The notes under the pieces were generated by a model. The model saw only the letters and a program-made list of their open reading frames with translations. It did no database searches and was not told where the DNA came from. Shown here in pieces: positions 1 to 7,910 of a DNA stretch of 64,000 nucleotides. Location of the stretch: the NCBI RefSeq assembly GCF_014192335.1, contig NZ_JACHXU010000003.1:310001-374000 (forward strand), given 5' to 3'. The DNA comes from Aporhodopirellula rubra (GTDB lineage: Bacteria; Planctomycetota; Planctomycetia; Pirellulales; Pirellulaceae). Numbering within the stretch: the stretch's first letter is position 1; every line of letters begins with the position of its first letter. The position numbers were made by a program, and so were the translations under genes.

Positions 1-1344
1 GGACCGAACGAATCGGTCGGCGAAACGGTCGACCTCAGCGGCTTCATGGTCGCACCAAAGACCGTTGCCACCAAAGCCACGGAACCCAAGCTCGCCGACT
101 GTCCCGATCCCGGCCACCTGCCCGAACATCTGTTCAACGTGCCGGGCTTCGTTAGCAATGTGATGAAGTTCACGCTCGCCAATGCACCGTACCCCAACGT
201 CGCGTTGGCGTTCTGCGGGGCGATGGCGTTGCAGTCGTACCTGGCGGGCCGCAAAGTCGCGACGACCGGTGATCTACGAACCAACATCTATCTGCTCGCG
301 CTCGCCGGCAGCGGCACTGGCAAGGAATTTCCCCGCAAAGTCAATTCACAGATCCTATTTCAAATCGGCGAATCGCAATCGCTCGGTGACAAGTTCGCGT
401 CCGGCGAGGGCATTCAAGACGCACTCGCCCGCAGCAGCAAGATGCTGTTTCAAAACGACGAGATGGACGGTGTGCTGCGACAGATCAACCTCGACCGCGA
501 CAGCAGCCGCGAATCCATCCCGAACATTTTGTTAACGCTCTACACCTCCGCCGGCGACTTCTATCCGCTGCGAGTGAAAGCCAACCAGAAGGAAGGCGGC
601 TACGTCGACCAACCGCACCTAACGTTGTTCGGCACCGCAACGCCAAAGTACTTTTATGAATCGCTTTCACAGCGAATGCTCACCAACGGCTTCTTCGCCC
701 GTCTGAACATCATCGACGTCGGCAAGCGTGGCAAAGGCCAAACGCCGGGATCGGCTCGTGACCTGCCCGATGAGATCCTCGAAACCGCGAAATGGTGGGC
801 CGACTTCCATCCCGGCGGCGGCAACTTCATGGCCGTTCACCCGAAACCGCTGCGCGTGCCACTGACGACCGGAGCCGAAACTGCCATCACGGATCTGCGT
901 CTGCAAACCGAGGTCGAATACGACAAAGCCGATGATGCCGGCGACGAAGTGGCTCGTGCCGCCTGGAGTCGCACATGCGAACACGCCAAGAAGCTCGCTT
1001 TGATCTATGCGGTCAGCGAAAACCATCTCCAACCCCAGATCACGCTCGATGCCGTTCGTTGGGCCAGCGAGTTCTCACTGCATCAAACTCGTCGGCAACT
1101 TTATCTCGCGTCCGTCCACGTTGCTGAGAACCCGTTTCACAAAGAGTGCTTGAAGTTCATGAAACGTCTTCAAGACGAAAGCTCCGGCGTGATCAGTCGT
1201 CGCCAGATCATGCGAGCAATGAAAATGAAATCGAACGAATTTGACCAGGTCGTTGATACGCTCGTTCAACAAGAGCAGATCAAGCCCGTCTGGATCGAAT
1301 CGAAGACCAAGCCCGGTAAGGGCTATCAGATCACGGTCGATTAA
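1..1344 (+). CDS. DUF3987-type replication protein (primase/helicase-associated), 5' end outside window
   Basis: The frame is open from the first base, so the ATG at 46 need not be the true start; at least 432 residues are visible. I recognise the DUF3987 family, usually the helicase-like half of phage or plasmid primase proteins. A P-loop-like GSGTGKE lies near residue 90 and an acidic NDEMDG segment near residue 140 would serve as Walker B. The last 70 residues look like a winged helix (SRRQIMRAMKMKSNEF). Its role is probably DNA replication of the mobile element. It is followed by a repeat-rich non-coding stretch that could be the origin. A complete protein would be needed to tell whether a primase domain precedes it. 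Confidence 0.75.
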   Translation, partial: GPNESVGETVDLSGFMVAPKTVATKATEPKLADCPDPGHLPEHLFNVPGFVSNVMKFTLANAPYPNVALAFCGAMALQSYLAGRKVATTGDLRTNIYLLALAGSGTGKEFPRKVNSQILFQIGESQSLGDKFASGEGIQDALARSSKMLFQNDEMDGVLRQINLDRDSSRESIPNILLTLYTSAGDFYPLRVKANQKEGGYVDQPHLTLFGTATPKYFYESLSQRMLTNGFFARLNIIDVGKRGKGQTPGSARDLPDEILETAKWWADFHPGGGNFMAVHPKPLRVPLTTGAETAITDLRLQTEVEYDKADDAGDEVARAAWSRTCEHAKKLALIYAVSENHLQPQITLDAVRWASEFSLHQTRRQLYLASVHVAENPFHKECLKFMKRLQDESSGVISRRQIMRAMKMKSNEFDQVVDTLVQQEQIKPVWIESKTKPGKGYQITVD

Positions 1345-1345
1345 T

Positions 1346-1610
1346 CCGTCACCAATCTGTCCCAATTCGTCACCGCGGCGTGACGGTTCCGGCGATTCTT
1401 GCTGACCAAAACGGCTTTCAAACCGAGAACCGTCCCAATCTGTCACCCCCGAAAGTGACGGATTGGTGACAGATCTTTTCGGGCGAAAAGTCCCTAAATA
1501 ACAAAAAAAACTCTCTCTCTTTCTTTATCTGTCCCCGTGTCACGCCCATGCCCCCGCGATACGCGTTTGTGCGCACGAGGGGGTGTGGCGACAGATTTCC
1601 GGTGACAGAC
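1346..1610. repeat. Cluster of TGTCACC/GGTGACA repeats, candidate replication origin
   Basis: This gene-free stretch between the replication protein and the next small gene holds repeated short motifs: CCGTCACCAATCTGTC at 1346, CGTCAC-N6-GTGACG near 1368-1385, CCCAATCTGTCACCC near 1434, GTGACGGATTGGTGACAG near 1456 (reverse complement of the first), and further CTGTC/GTGAC words near 1529 and 1588-1609. A polypyrimidine tract (about 1511-1526) lies in the middle. Iteron-like repeats beside a replication gene are typical of origins, but this is inference. Confidence 0.45.
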
Positions 1611-1638
1611 TTCTTTTCCCAACCCGACGGAGCTGCCG

Positions 1639-1917
1639 ATGCAAATCCGATGCGACGAGTGCCGATATTTCGAGCCGACGTTCAACCACCAAGGTCGCTT
1701 GACTGATCGAGGCGAGTGCCGTCGCCGTCCGCCCGCGATGGTTGGCGTCACCTCTGAAACGTTCATCGCCGACGGTCACTTCCCCATCGTCAATGACCAC
1801 GACTGGTGCGGCGAGTTCGCATCGAAAGGCGACGCCGAAGCCAACGCCGCCTTCGATGCGGCAGCCCGCGAGGACGCGACCGACGCCGCCGTGTGCGGCC
1901 ACGCCGGCGACGCGTAG
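1639..1917 (+). CDS. Small Cys-motif protein (possible zinc knuckle)
   Basis: A 92-residue protein with a CDEC pair at residues 5-8, a GECRRRPP segment near residue 26 and a DWCGEF segment near residue 56, so four cysteines placed as in a zinc-binding knuckle. I have seen this arrangement in hypothetical phage proteins, but no function is known to me. A CGGAG ribosome-binding sequence lies about 7 bases before the ATG. The C-terminal third is Ala/Asp-rich and probably disordered. It stands alone between the repeat cluster and the zeta-toxin gene. Confidence 0.6.
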   Translation: MQIRCDECRYFEPTFNHQGRLTDRGECRRRPPAMVGVTSETFIADGHFPIVNDHDWCGEFASKGDAEANAAFDAAAREDATDAAVCGHAGDA

Positions 1918-2044
1918 GTACTCCCGGCCAGGGCGTTCTCTGGTCAGGGCCGCGGGAACAGCGGCGGTATTAGGCACAGTTTGTTTCGCTTGTCCGAATG
2001 AAACATGTCGCGTTGGTTGTTTGCCCTCGCCATCGTAAAATCGC

Positions 2045-2872
2045 GTGCAAAAGGACCGGAACGCTTTGAATAAATCTGCCCAACCTACCGTCCATGTCAT
2101 CGCCGGCCCGAACGGTGCCGGCAAGACAACCTTTGCGATGAGCTACTTGCATGCGTTTGCCGGTTGCCGGGAATTCCTTAACGCAGACTTAATTGCCGCC
2201 GGCTTGTCGCCATTCAATCCAGACTCACAAGCGATTCCGGCCGGCCGCTTGATGCTCGGGCGAATTGAGGAACTCACTCGCGGACGCAAAACCTTCGCTC
2301 TTGAAACAACGCTCGCCGGCCGCGGACATGCCCAGCGGTTGGCAAGGCTCAAGCACGAGTACGGCTATCAAATCGAAATCGTCTTCGTGTGGTTACCGAC
2401 CGCTGACTTCGCCGTCGATCGCGTCGCCAACCGAGTTCGCCAAGGCGGTCACAACATCCCCGAACCGGTCATCCGCCGGCGGTTCGACCAAGGCATCTTC
2501 AACTTCGCGAAACACTATGCCCCCGTCGCCGATCGCTGGGCAATCCTCGATGGCACTTGGTACCCACCCAGCCCCATCGCTCTGCACGAAAACAACCAAA
2601 CAGTCTGTTTCGACACCCCAGCAATCAAGGCGATTCAAACTCAAACGCCAAACTTGCTAGACAAACCCCTGGCGATTTCAGCGAAACCAACTTCGTTTTT
2701 CGATCGACTTGAATCAGCCGCGAGTGAAACCACTCAAACGATTATCGCCGCGGCCGTCCGCGTTCCAACGCCGATCCTCGTTTGGGGCGACGGAGAAACC
2801 GTTCGGATCAATTCCATCACAGAACGACGCATTCCCGACCACGTCGGCGACGACTGGATGGATCAGATCTAG
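2045..2872 (+). CDS. Zeta toxin family protein
   Basis: The protein (275 residues from a GTG start) carries a Walker A motif GPNGAGKTT near residue 22, followed by the FLNAD and FALETTLAG segments typical of zeta toxins and related small P-loop kinases. Zeta toxins phosphorylate UDP-N-acetylglucosamine and block peptidoglycan synthesis; some relatives act on other small substrates. The kinase core occupies about residues 15-200, and the last 70 residues are an extension I do not recognise. No epsilon-like antitoxin is visible next to it: the gene upstream is the Cys-motif protein and the gene downstream a methyltransferase. It may be an orphan kinase, an abortive-infection gene, or have an unrecognised partner. 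A TTG at about 2066 is an alternative start. Confidence 0.75.
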   Translation: MQKDRNALNKSAQPTVHVIAGPNGAGKTTFAMSYLHAFAGCREFLNADLIAAGLSPFNPDSQAIPAGRLMLGRIEELTRGRKTFALETTLAGRGHAQRLARLKHEYGYQIEIVFVWLPTADFAVDRVANRVRQGGHNIPEPVIRRRFDQGIFNFAKHYAPVADRWAILDGTWYPPSPIALHENNQTVCFDTPAIKAIQTQTPNLLDKPLAISAKPTSFFDRLESAASETTQTIIAAAVRVPTPILVWGDGETVRINSITERRIPDHVGDDWMDQI

Positions 2873-2967
2873 ATAGCAAGCCAGCCAGCCAACCCACCCA
2901 AACATCTAACCAACCGCCCAACGACCGACCCTTTTCCGCTTCTTCCCCTTTGGAAAAGGACTCTGCC

Positions 2968-4278
2968 ATGCAGGTCGAAATGTGGACGCTTGATCGGATC
3001 AAGCCTTACGAAAACAATCCTCGCATCAACGACGACGCGGTTGCCGACGTTGTGCAAAGCATCAACGAATTCGGCTTTCGCCAACCGATCGTCGTCGACA
3101 CCGCCGGCGTCATCATCGTCGGCCACACGCGATTCAAAGCCGCCAAGGTTTTGAACCTCGTCGAAGTCCCGGTCCACGTCGCGACGGACATGGAACCCGA
3201 AGCGGTGCGGGCCTACCGGATCGCCGACAATCGCACCGGCGAGAACGCGGAGTGGGATTTTGAACTGCTGCCACTGGAAATCGGAGCCCTGCAAGACAGT
3301 GGGTTCGATTGTGAGTTGCTCGGATTCGACAGCGATGAACTAGCCAAGTTGCTCGACCCCGGCGTCGACCAGGGTTTGACCGATCCCGACGACGTGCCTG
3401 AGCCTCCCGACGAAGCGATCACCCAGCGTGGCGACATCTGGATCCTCGGCGAGCACCGTTTGATGTGTGGTGACTCGACCAGCGTCGAAGATCTCGATCG
3501 ACTATTGGCCGGCGCGAAGATTCAGCTTTGCAATACAGATCCGCCGTACAACGTGAAGGTCGAACCCCGCAGCAAGAACGCGATCGCGGCCGGCAACAGT
3601 TCGTTCGAGGCCGGCAAGGGCAAGACGAAAGATGGCCCGAAGAAGATGCGGGCCAAGGACCGGCCTTTGGAAAACGACTTTGTTTCCGACGAAGAGTTCG
3701 ACCGGCTGCTCAAAGCCTGGTTCAGCAACATCACCCGTGTGCTCGAACCCGGCCGGTCGTTTTACATTTGGGGTGGGTTCTCAAACATTGCGAACTATCC
3801 GCCGGTACTCGCCGCGGCCGGTTTGTATTTTTCGCAAGCGATCATTTGGGACAAACAACATCCTGTGATGACGCGAAAAGATTTTATGGGGGCGCACGAA
3901 TGGGCGTTCTATGGATGGAAGGAGGGTGCGGCTCATAAATACTTCGGGCCGAACAACGCCACCGACCTTTGGCACGTCAAGAAGATCGCGCCGCAGAAAC
4001 TCGAACACCTCACCGGCAAGCCCGCCGAACTTGCGGTCTTGGCGATGCAGTATTCGTCCCGCCGCGGCGAGAACGTACTCGACCTGTTCGGCGGTAGCGG
4101 TTCGACCTTGATCGGAGCCGAACAAACCGGGCGCAAAGCGTTCTTGATGGAACTCGATCCGCCGTACTGCGACGTGATCGTCGACCGCTTCCAACGCTTC
4201 ACCGGCAAGAAAGCGGTTCTCGAACGAACCGGCGAGTCACCGATTCCCGTCGGTGCACGCGAGGAGAACATGCGATGA
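2968..4278 (+). CDS. ParB/sulfiredoxin-like domain fused to DNA methyltransferase
   Basis: I chose the ATG at 2968 because AAAGGA lies 7 bases upstream; the frame is open further but without protein-like sequence. The 436-residue product starts with a ParB-type domain (IKPYENNPRIND, then GHTRFKAAKVL, residues 1-100). A DNA methyltransferase follows, with catalytic motif IV DPPYNV near residue 190 and the AdoMet-binding motif DLFGGSGSTL near residue 373, the beta-class order. It would methylate adenine N6 or cytosine N4 in DNA. This fusion is common in phages and mobile elements, where methylation protects phage DNA or acts in regulation. No restriction enzyme gene is adjacent. It ends 10 bases from the convergent gene array. 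Confidence 0.88.
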   Translation: MQVEMWTLDRIKPYENNPRINDDAVADVVQSINEFGFRQPIVVDTAGVIIVGHTRFKAAKVLNLVEVPVHVATDMEPEAVRAYRIADNRTGENAEWDFELLPLEIGALQDSGFDCELLGFDSDELAKLLDPGVDQGLTDPDDVPEPPDEAITQRGDIWILGEHRLMCGDSTSVEDLDRLLAGAKIQLCNTDPPYNVKVEPRSKNAIAAGNSSFEAGKGKTKDGPKKMRAKDRPLENDFVSDEEFDRLLKAWFSNITRVLEPGRSFYIWGGFSNIANYPPVLAAAGLYFSQAIIWDKQHPVMTRKDFMGAHEWAFYGWKEGAAHKYFGPNNATDLWHVKKIAPQKLEHLTGKPAELAVLAMQYSSRRGENVLDLFGGSGSTLIGAEQTGRKAFLMELDPPYCDVIVDRFQRFTGKKAVLERTGESPIPVGAREENMR

Positions 4279-4287
4279 GCGGTCGCG

Positions 4288-4608
4288 TCAAACTTCTTGG
4301 TGCGTCCAACCCTTTTCGTTCATCAGGTAAACATGCTCGGCGTTCAGATATCGAGCCAACGCCGGCAGTTCCGCAGCGGATTTCAGTTCGTTGGTTTGCC
4401 GGCTGGTTTCAAAGTACTCCGGCAACGCCGGTCGCGGCGAAAGCGATCGGATCTCGCCAGCTTGGATCAGTTCGAGGGCTTCGTCGGGATCGACGTAGCC
4501 GGTTGTCAGAATCGGCATCACGTGGTCAGGGTAGCCGTCGAAGTGCAGGTAAGTTGCGAGGATGGTTTCGTCCGGCAACCGGATGGCGAGGATGGCTCTT
4601 GTGGACAT
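4288..4608 (-). CDS. Phage protein of the MSTRA-start, HFDGYPDHV type
   Basis: A 106-residue protein starting MSTRAILAIRLPDETIL with a HFDGYPDHVMPIL segment near residue 22. Similar small proteins with a STRA start and a (H/W)xDGYP motif occur in many phages and plasmids; I know of no demonstrated function. It is the third and last gene of the first minus-strand unit (starts at 5089, 4839 and 4608), and the 3-base gap to the gene before it argues for co-transcription. Confidence 0.7.
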   Translation of the reverse strand: MSTRAILAIRLPDETILATYLHFDGYPDHVMPILTTGYVDPDEALELIQAGEIRSLSPRPALPEYFETSRQTNELKSAAELPALARYLNAEHVYLMNEKGWTHQEV

Positions 4609-4611
4609 GGA

Positions 4612-4839
4612 TCAATCTCCGTGGGGTAGAGTTGTCGGCGTGTCGATCGTTGCGACGACATCCGGTGGAATGGAAAGCATCAATGACCGGCCGGTGTCCC
4701 AATCAACATCGACTTGCGTCCAATCGCCATGCGGATAAACGCCGGCCACCGTTCCGGTGGTGCCGACGGGAATCGGGTCGGGGTCGTCGGTCATCGAAAC
4801 CAGGCGGACGCGGTCGCCCGCCTTCAGTTTGGTTTGCAT
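4612..4839 (-). CDS. DUF4314-like small protein
   Basis: I took the start at 4839 (MQTKLKAGDRVRLVSM) rather than the longer open frame to 4908, which runs into the preceding gene. The 75-residue product has the SH3-like KAGDRVRLV...PVGTTGTV...VDWDTG pattern of DUF4314, a beta-barrel domain found in phage and plasmid proteins. The function is unknown. It is the middle gene of a three-gene unit. Confidence 0.7.
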   Translation of the reverse strand: MQTKLKAGDRVRLVSMTDDPDPIPVGTTGTVAGVYPHGDWTQVDVDWDTGRSLMLSIPPDVVATIDTPTTLPHGD

Positions 4840-4849
4840 GGTCACGTCC

Positions 4850-5089
4850 TTAGTTGCGAGCGTTGTTGGTTTCGTCGACCAGGGCGGCCACTTCGGAAAG
4901 CTGGGCATTGATCAAATTCAAAGCCCGAACGTGCGTCCAACGCAGAGCCTTGTTGTCGGGCTTCAACATGCGATCGAGTTGCAATTCAACGTGCTGCAGC
5001 AAGTCGCGTGAAATTTGGTGAGCGTTGTCGTAAGCAGCGGCTGGCTCGATCGGCCGCGGGGCGAGGGTTTGAACGTTGGCGTTCTTCAT
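4850..5089 (-). CDS. Small phage protein, unknown function
   Basis: The start is set at 5089 (MKNANVQTL), just after the shared leader module. The upstream in-frame extension to 5140 is translated leader repeat and is unlikely to be protein. The 79-residue product is mostly helical, with no motif I recognise. It is the first gene of a three-gene unit under module copy A. Confidence 0.6.
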   Translation of the reverse strand: MKNANVQTLAPRPIEPAAAYDNAHQISRDLLQHVELQLDRMLKPDNKALRWTHVRALNLINAQLSEVAALVDETNNARN

Positions 5090-5132
5090 CGTGTTGTTCC
5101 GTGTGGGGAAGAAATTCGTGAAAACCGTTTCG

Positions 5133-5175
5133 GTGAGCACAGAGAGCCATGACTTTTCGCCGGCAGCAAGCGAAG
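5133..5175 (-). promoter_or_regulatory. Repeated leader module, copy A
   Basis: Most diverged of eight copies. On the minus strand it reads CTTCGCTTGCTG, 17 bases after the TTGCTG, then CATGGCTCTCTGTGCTCACCG, then CGAAACGG, about 40 bases before the start at 5089. The TTG-N17 spacing suggests a -35 box, but no standard -10 box is visible. Confidence 0.6.
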
Positions 5176-5285
5176 TCCGGCGGACGTTCCTAGGAATGTT
5201 GAATGTTTTTCATTGCCGGCGAACGACCGCAACAAAGGCCGCGTGTCGGCCGACTCCGGTGCGCCGCATGGTTTGCCGCACAACG

Positions 5286-5317
5286 AGAAAACGCCCGACC
5301 GTGGCCAACGTCGGGCG
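5286..5317 (-). terminator. Rho-independent terminator of the second minus-strand unit
   Basis: On the minus strand CGCCCGAC pairs with GTCGGGCG across a short loop, followed directly by TTTTCTC. It lies 23 bases after the stop of the gene at 5340-5570 and before module copy A. Confidence 0.8.
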
Positions 5318-5339
5318 AGTGTGGCGAAGCGTTCGCCGG

Positions 5340-5570
5340 CTAGAAGGAAAGTGGAACCAAGACGTGAGCGTTCGGTCCGGTTACCGCGAACTCGTGTCCG
5401 TTGGTTGTTGTGGCAAGGATGCGGTTGCCGCGGCGGGTGATCCCGACCACGGTCCCGCGTTCAAACCGGCCGGCGATCGTCCGCAGTTCGTAACCCATGT
5501 CGGATTCCGGCTTGGCGGTCTCGCCGTCAACCAAATCCTCGACCTCGCGTATGTCACCAATCGTTTTCAT
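5340..5570 (-). CDS. Small phage protein, beta-rich, unknown function
   Basis: A 76-residue protein (MKTIGDIREVEDLVDG...) whose second half, RGTVVGITRRGNRILATTTNGHEF, looks like a small beta barrel. I do not recognise a family. It is the last of three genes (6424, 6065 and 5570 starts) ending at a good terminator. Confidence 0.6.
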   Translation of the reverse strand: MKTIGDIREVEDLVDGETAKPESDMGYELRTIAGRFERGTVVGITRRGNRILATTTNGHEFAVTGPNAHVLVPLSF

Positions 5571-5585
5571 AGCGTCGCCTCCCCT

Positions 5586-6065
5586 TCAAACCCGCACCGT
5601 GAACCGGCCGCGTTCGGTTTTGACAAACCGGCTTTCGTCGCCGCGTTTGAGGTCGCGCAAAATGGCCGAGTACAAAGTCGCGTGCGGCGTCTTCCCGCCG
5701 GGGCTTTCCCAGAGGTTTTGTTCCACCATGGCGGTGATCATCTCTTGCGAGTTCATCGGTTCGCCGGCGGTTTCCAAAACCTGCAAAGCCGCTTTGACGC
5801 ACGAAAGCTTTTTCTGGCCGCCGGCTGCCGTTTCCGTCTTCGCTTTCTTCTTCAACACCCGTTTGGGTTCACCGGTCGCCTGCGTCGCCACGCGGGCCGG
5901 CCCTTGAAGTCGGGCGGCGGTTTTGATGCGGACCTTTTTATTGGTCGCCAAATTGGTCGCGTCCCAACCGCCGGATGCATTCTCCGCGTCGATCCGGACC
6001 GTGACTTTTTTGTTGGTGACTTTCGCGAAGTACTCGCCGCCGATCTTTACGTCTGCCTTTTTCAT
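5586..6065 (-). CDS. HARE-HTH domain protein
   Basis: I chose the ATG at 6065 (MKKADVKIGGEYFAKV), preceded by the CGGAG leader seen in the other units. The 159-residue protein has an N-terminal half of about 60 residues resembling a KGEYYxAKVxxKKVxVRI beta domain. A Lys/Ala-rich linker follows, and then a C-terminal winged helix (residues 88-159: CVKAALQVLETAGEPMNSQEM...TLYSAILRDLK) of the HARE-HTH type found in restriction enzymes, RNA polymerase delta and chromatin proteins. It probably binds DNA, perhaps modified DNA, and is the best regulator candidate in this gene array. It lies between two unrecognised small genes of the same unit. Confidence 0.75.
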   Translation of the reverse strand: MKKADVKIGGEYFAKVTNKKVTVRIDAENASGGWDATNLATNKKVRIKTAARLQGPARVATQATGEPKRVLKKKAKTETAAGGQKKLSCVKAALQVLETAGEPMNSQEMITAMVEQNLWESPGGKTPHATLYSAILRDLKRGDESRFVKTERGRFTVRV

Positions 6066-6169
6066 CTTCGTCTCTCCGTTTGGAATCGTTCGTGGTTGGC
6101 TGCCATCGTCAGGCGGCGGGCACCAACCCGCCGCGACGCCGGCGTCCGTGCCGGAGTTTCGGCTTTGGT

Positions 6170-6424
6170 TCAAACGACCCCGCCCAGGTTGCTCTTGCGA
6201 AGCAGGTCGTACATTTGGGCAAAGATGTAGTGCTCGTCCAAAAGCGGGCCGGCCTTCGCCCCCAGGTCGGCGTCGGCCATTTCAAGGGCGTCGGCGAGCG
6301 GTTTGAGGTTGTCCGCGATTCGGTAGAAGTCTTCGCGGATACGTTGGTATGCGTCCGGGTCCAGCTTTTGCATCTCGGTGCGAAGGTTGGCGATCGCGGT
6401 CTTTTGGGTTTCGTTCAAAGCCAT
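6170..6424 (-). CDS. Small helical phage protein, unknown function
   Basis: The start at 6424 (MALNETQKTAIANLR) follows the leader module; the longer frame to 6505 is the repeat read through. The 84-residue product is predicted to be all helical, with no recognised domain. It is first in a three-gene unit with the HARE-HTH gene. Confidence 0.6.
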   Translation of the reverse strand: MALNETQKTAIANLRTEMQKLDPDAYQRIREDFYRIADNLKPLADALEMADADLGAKAGPLLDEHYIFAQMYDLLRKSNLGGVV

Positions 6425-6473
6425 GTTTTGGTCTCTCGGAAAGGGTTTTGAAAAAGCGTTTTGCCGTTCGGCG

Positions 6474-6515
6474 TTAACACACATGAGCCATGACTTTGAA
6501 AACACCTCAAGCGAG
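6474..6515 (-). promoter_or_regulatory. Repeated leader module, copy B
   Basis: Minus strand: CTCGCTTGAGG, 17 bases after the TTGAGG, then CATGGCTCATGTGTGTTAACG, ending about 50 bases before the start at 6424. Just upstream, 6512-6570 holds an imperfect inverted repeat (GCAGCTTTTC / GAAAGCTGC) that may end the preceding unit. Confidence 0.65.
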
Positions 6516-6586
6516 TTCGGGCAGCTTTTCGCAGCCTTTTCCCATGTTTCTGGAAAGCTGCGATAACTCCCGACACACGGGCGAAT

Positions 6587-6808
6587 TCAGTCTTTGAAAT
6601 TCTTTTGGAAGTTCGCCAACAGTCCGTCGACTTCGTCGTGCAGGTCGTCCAGTTCACCAAACGTTTCGACCAGCCCGCGTCGCGAAACCGCTTCGGCCAG
6701 CGGCATGTTGGCGACCGCGTCGCGTAGTTGTTCGATCAAAAGCAACGCCGACGTTTGGGCGTACAAAACGTCGGCGGTCGAAGGTCGGTTTTGGGTGACG
6801 GTTGCCAT
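6587..6808 (-). CDS. Small helical phage protein, unknown function
   Basis: Start at 6808 (MATVTQNRPSTADVL), directly after CGGAGACACACCC. The 73-residue product is acidic and helical (AVSRRGLVETFGELDDLHDEVDGLL) with no family that I recognise. It is a single-gene unit under module copy C. Confidence 0.6.
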   Translation of the reverse strand: MATVTQNRPSTADVLYAQTSALLLIEQLRDAVANMPLAEAVSRRGLVETFGELDDLHDEVDGLLANFQKNFKD

Positions 6809-6848
6809 GGGTGTGTCTCCGTTTGGAAGGGTTGGAAAGAACCGTTGC

Positions 6849-6893
6849 GGTGACACACATGAGCCATGCGTTTGCGAACGCATCAAGCGGAAT
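6849..6893 (-). promoter_or_regulatory. Repeated leader module, copy C
   Basis: Minus strand: CGCTTGATG, 17 bases after the TTGATG, then CATGGCTCATGTGTGTCACCG, then CAACGGTTC, 40 bases before the start at 6808. Confidence 0.65.
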
Positions 6894-6938
6894 CTGCCGG
6901 CGGTCGGCAATCATTCAAGAAGTTTTTCAAATGACCGC

Positions 6939-6961
6939 GACCGCCGGCCTTCGCCGCGGTC
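6939..6961 (-). terminator. Probable terminator after the 6964-7242 gene
   Basis: GC-rich hairpin (GACCGCCGGC / GCCGCGGTC) starting 2 bases after the stop. On the minus strand it is followed by a weak A/T tract (ATTTGAAAAAC) and no clean run of T, so confidence is moderate. Confidence 0.45.
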
Positions 6962-6963
6962 GG

Positions 6964-7242
6964 CTACCGGCCGATGTCGTCGTGAAGCGTCGCGTTCAAC
7001 TCCATCAGCCCGTCGTAGAAACGTTGCAGAGCCGGGTAGACGTGCTGGCCGTCTTCGGGAGCGTAGATACCTTCGGGGTCAAAGTTGTCGACGTAGTCGG
7101 TCAATTCCGAAAGCATTTCGAGCGTCGCCGCCTTCAAGCAGCAATCCGCCGCTTGGCGTTGCCGCGCCGCGTAGCGCTTTTGCAGAACTTCGAGGCGGTT
7201 GGGGCGAGGGCGGCGGCCGTTGATTTGGGTTGCGGTTCGCAT
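6964..7242 (-). CDS. Small phage protein, unknown function
   Basis: Start at 7242 (MRTATQINGRRPRPNR), directly after CGGAGACACACCC. The 92-residue protein has a basic N-terminus and an acidic helical C-terminal half (LSELTDYVDNFDPEGIYAPE). No family recognised. Single-gene unit under module copy D. Confidence 0.6.
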   Translation of the reverse strand: MRTATQINGRRPRPNRLEVLQKRYAARQRQAADCCLKAATLEMLSELTDYVDNFDPEGIYAPEDGQHVYPALQRFYDGLMELNATLHDDIGR

Positions 7243-7281
7243 GGGTGTGTCTCCGTTTGGAAAGGAATGAAAAACCGTTTC

Positions 7282-7326
7282 GGTGACACACATGAGCCAT
7301 GGGTTATTGAACAGCTCAAGCGAAGT
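7282..7326 (-). promoter_or_regulatory. Repeated leader module, copy D
   Basis: Minus strand: CTTCGCTTGAGC, 17 bases after the TTGAGC, then CATGGCTCATGTGTGTCACCG, then CGAAACGG. Copy D and copy G share extra similarity upstream, to about 7400 and 9220 (GTCGGCCAC, ATCCAGAAACATG-like words), so these two repeats exceed 100 bases. Confidence 0.7.
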
Positions 7327-7433
7327 TCGGCAGCAATTCGCAGGGTTTTTGAATGTTTTTTGATGTCGCCGATGTGGCCGACAAACGCGACGTGTCGCGT
7401 CGTTGCAACTCGCCGGCGAACCATGCCCGAACA

Positions 7434-7472
7434 AGAAAACGCCGCGGCGTTGGGCGAACGTCGCGGCGTGTG
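7434..7472 (-). terminator. Rho-independent terminator after the 7497-7802 gene
   Basis: Minus strand: ACGCCGCGACG, short loop, CGCCGCGGCGT, then TTTTCTTG. It lies 25 bases after the stop. Confidence 0.75.
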
Positions 7473-7496
7473 GCGGAGCGGCAAGTTCGCCGGCGG

Positions 7497-7802
7497 TCAG
7501 TCGTTTTCGTCGATCAAGTACTGCAGCAATTGGCGGTGTTCAAACAATGCCGTGAGTTTCGCTTTCGCTTCGCTAGCGTGGCGGGCGTCTTGTTCGGCGA
7601 ACTCGGTCCAGCCCATCGAACACGGTTCGTCCGCGATCATCGCGTGGCATTCCTTGACCGCCGCGATCCCGCGGGCGGCCAATCGTTCGGCGGCTTTGGC
7701 GAGGTCGCGTTTGGCGTCGGGAATCATCCATTCGAGTTTCGCCAGTTCGGCGCGGATGGTGGTTTCGGGTGTCTTGGTTTTTGTCTCGGTCGCGTTTGCC
7801 AT
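7497..7802 (-). CDS. Small helical phage protein, unknown function
   Basis: Start at 7802 (MANATETKTKTPETT). A 101-residue helical, charged protein with a DAKRDLAKAAERLAARG helix in the centre; no family recognised. It is a single-gene unit between module copy E and a strong terminator. Confidence 0.6.
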   Translation of the reverse strand: MANATETKTKTPETTIRAELAKLEWMIPDAKRDLAKAAERLAARGIAAVKECHAMIADEPCSMGWTEFAEQDARHASEAKAKLTALFEHRQLLQYLIDEND

Positions 7803-7844
7803 GGTGGCGTCTCCGGTTTGTTGGGTTGAAAGAAGAATCGTTTC

Positions 7845-7888
7845 GGAAACACACATGAGCCCTGAAACCGAAACGACATCAAGCGAAG
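7845..7888 (-). promoter_or_regulatory. Repeated leader module, copy E
   Basis: Minus strand: CTTCGCTTGATG, 17 bases after the TTGATG, then CAGGGCTCATGTGTGTTTCCG, then CGATTC. This copy has AGG in place of the ATG seen in the others. Confidence 0.65.
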
Positions 7889-7910
7889 TCCGACAGGATT
7901 CCGCGGGTTT

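Noticed and set aside
1639-1917. Cys-motif protein as antitoxin of the zeta-like gene
   Set aside because: It is 127 bases away, resembles a zinc-knuckle phage protein and has no epsilon-like helical pattern.
4275-4853. Plus-strand frame overlapping the methyltransferase stop (ATGA)
   Set aside because: The overlap looks attractive, but the frame is antisense to two recognisable minus-strand genes and its sequence is Arg/Ser/Trp-rich noise.
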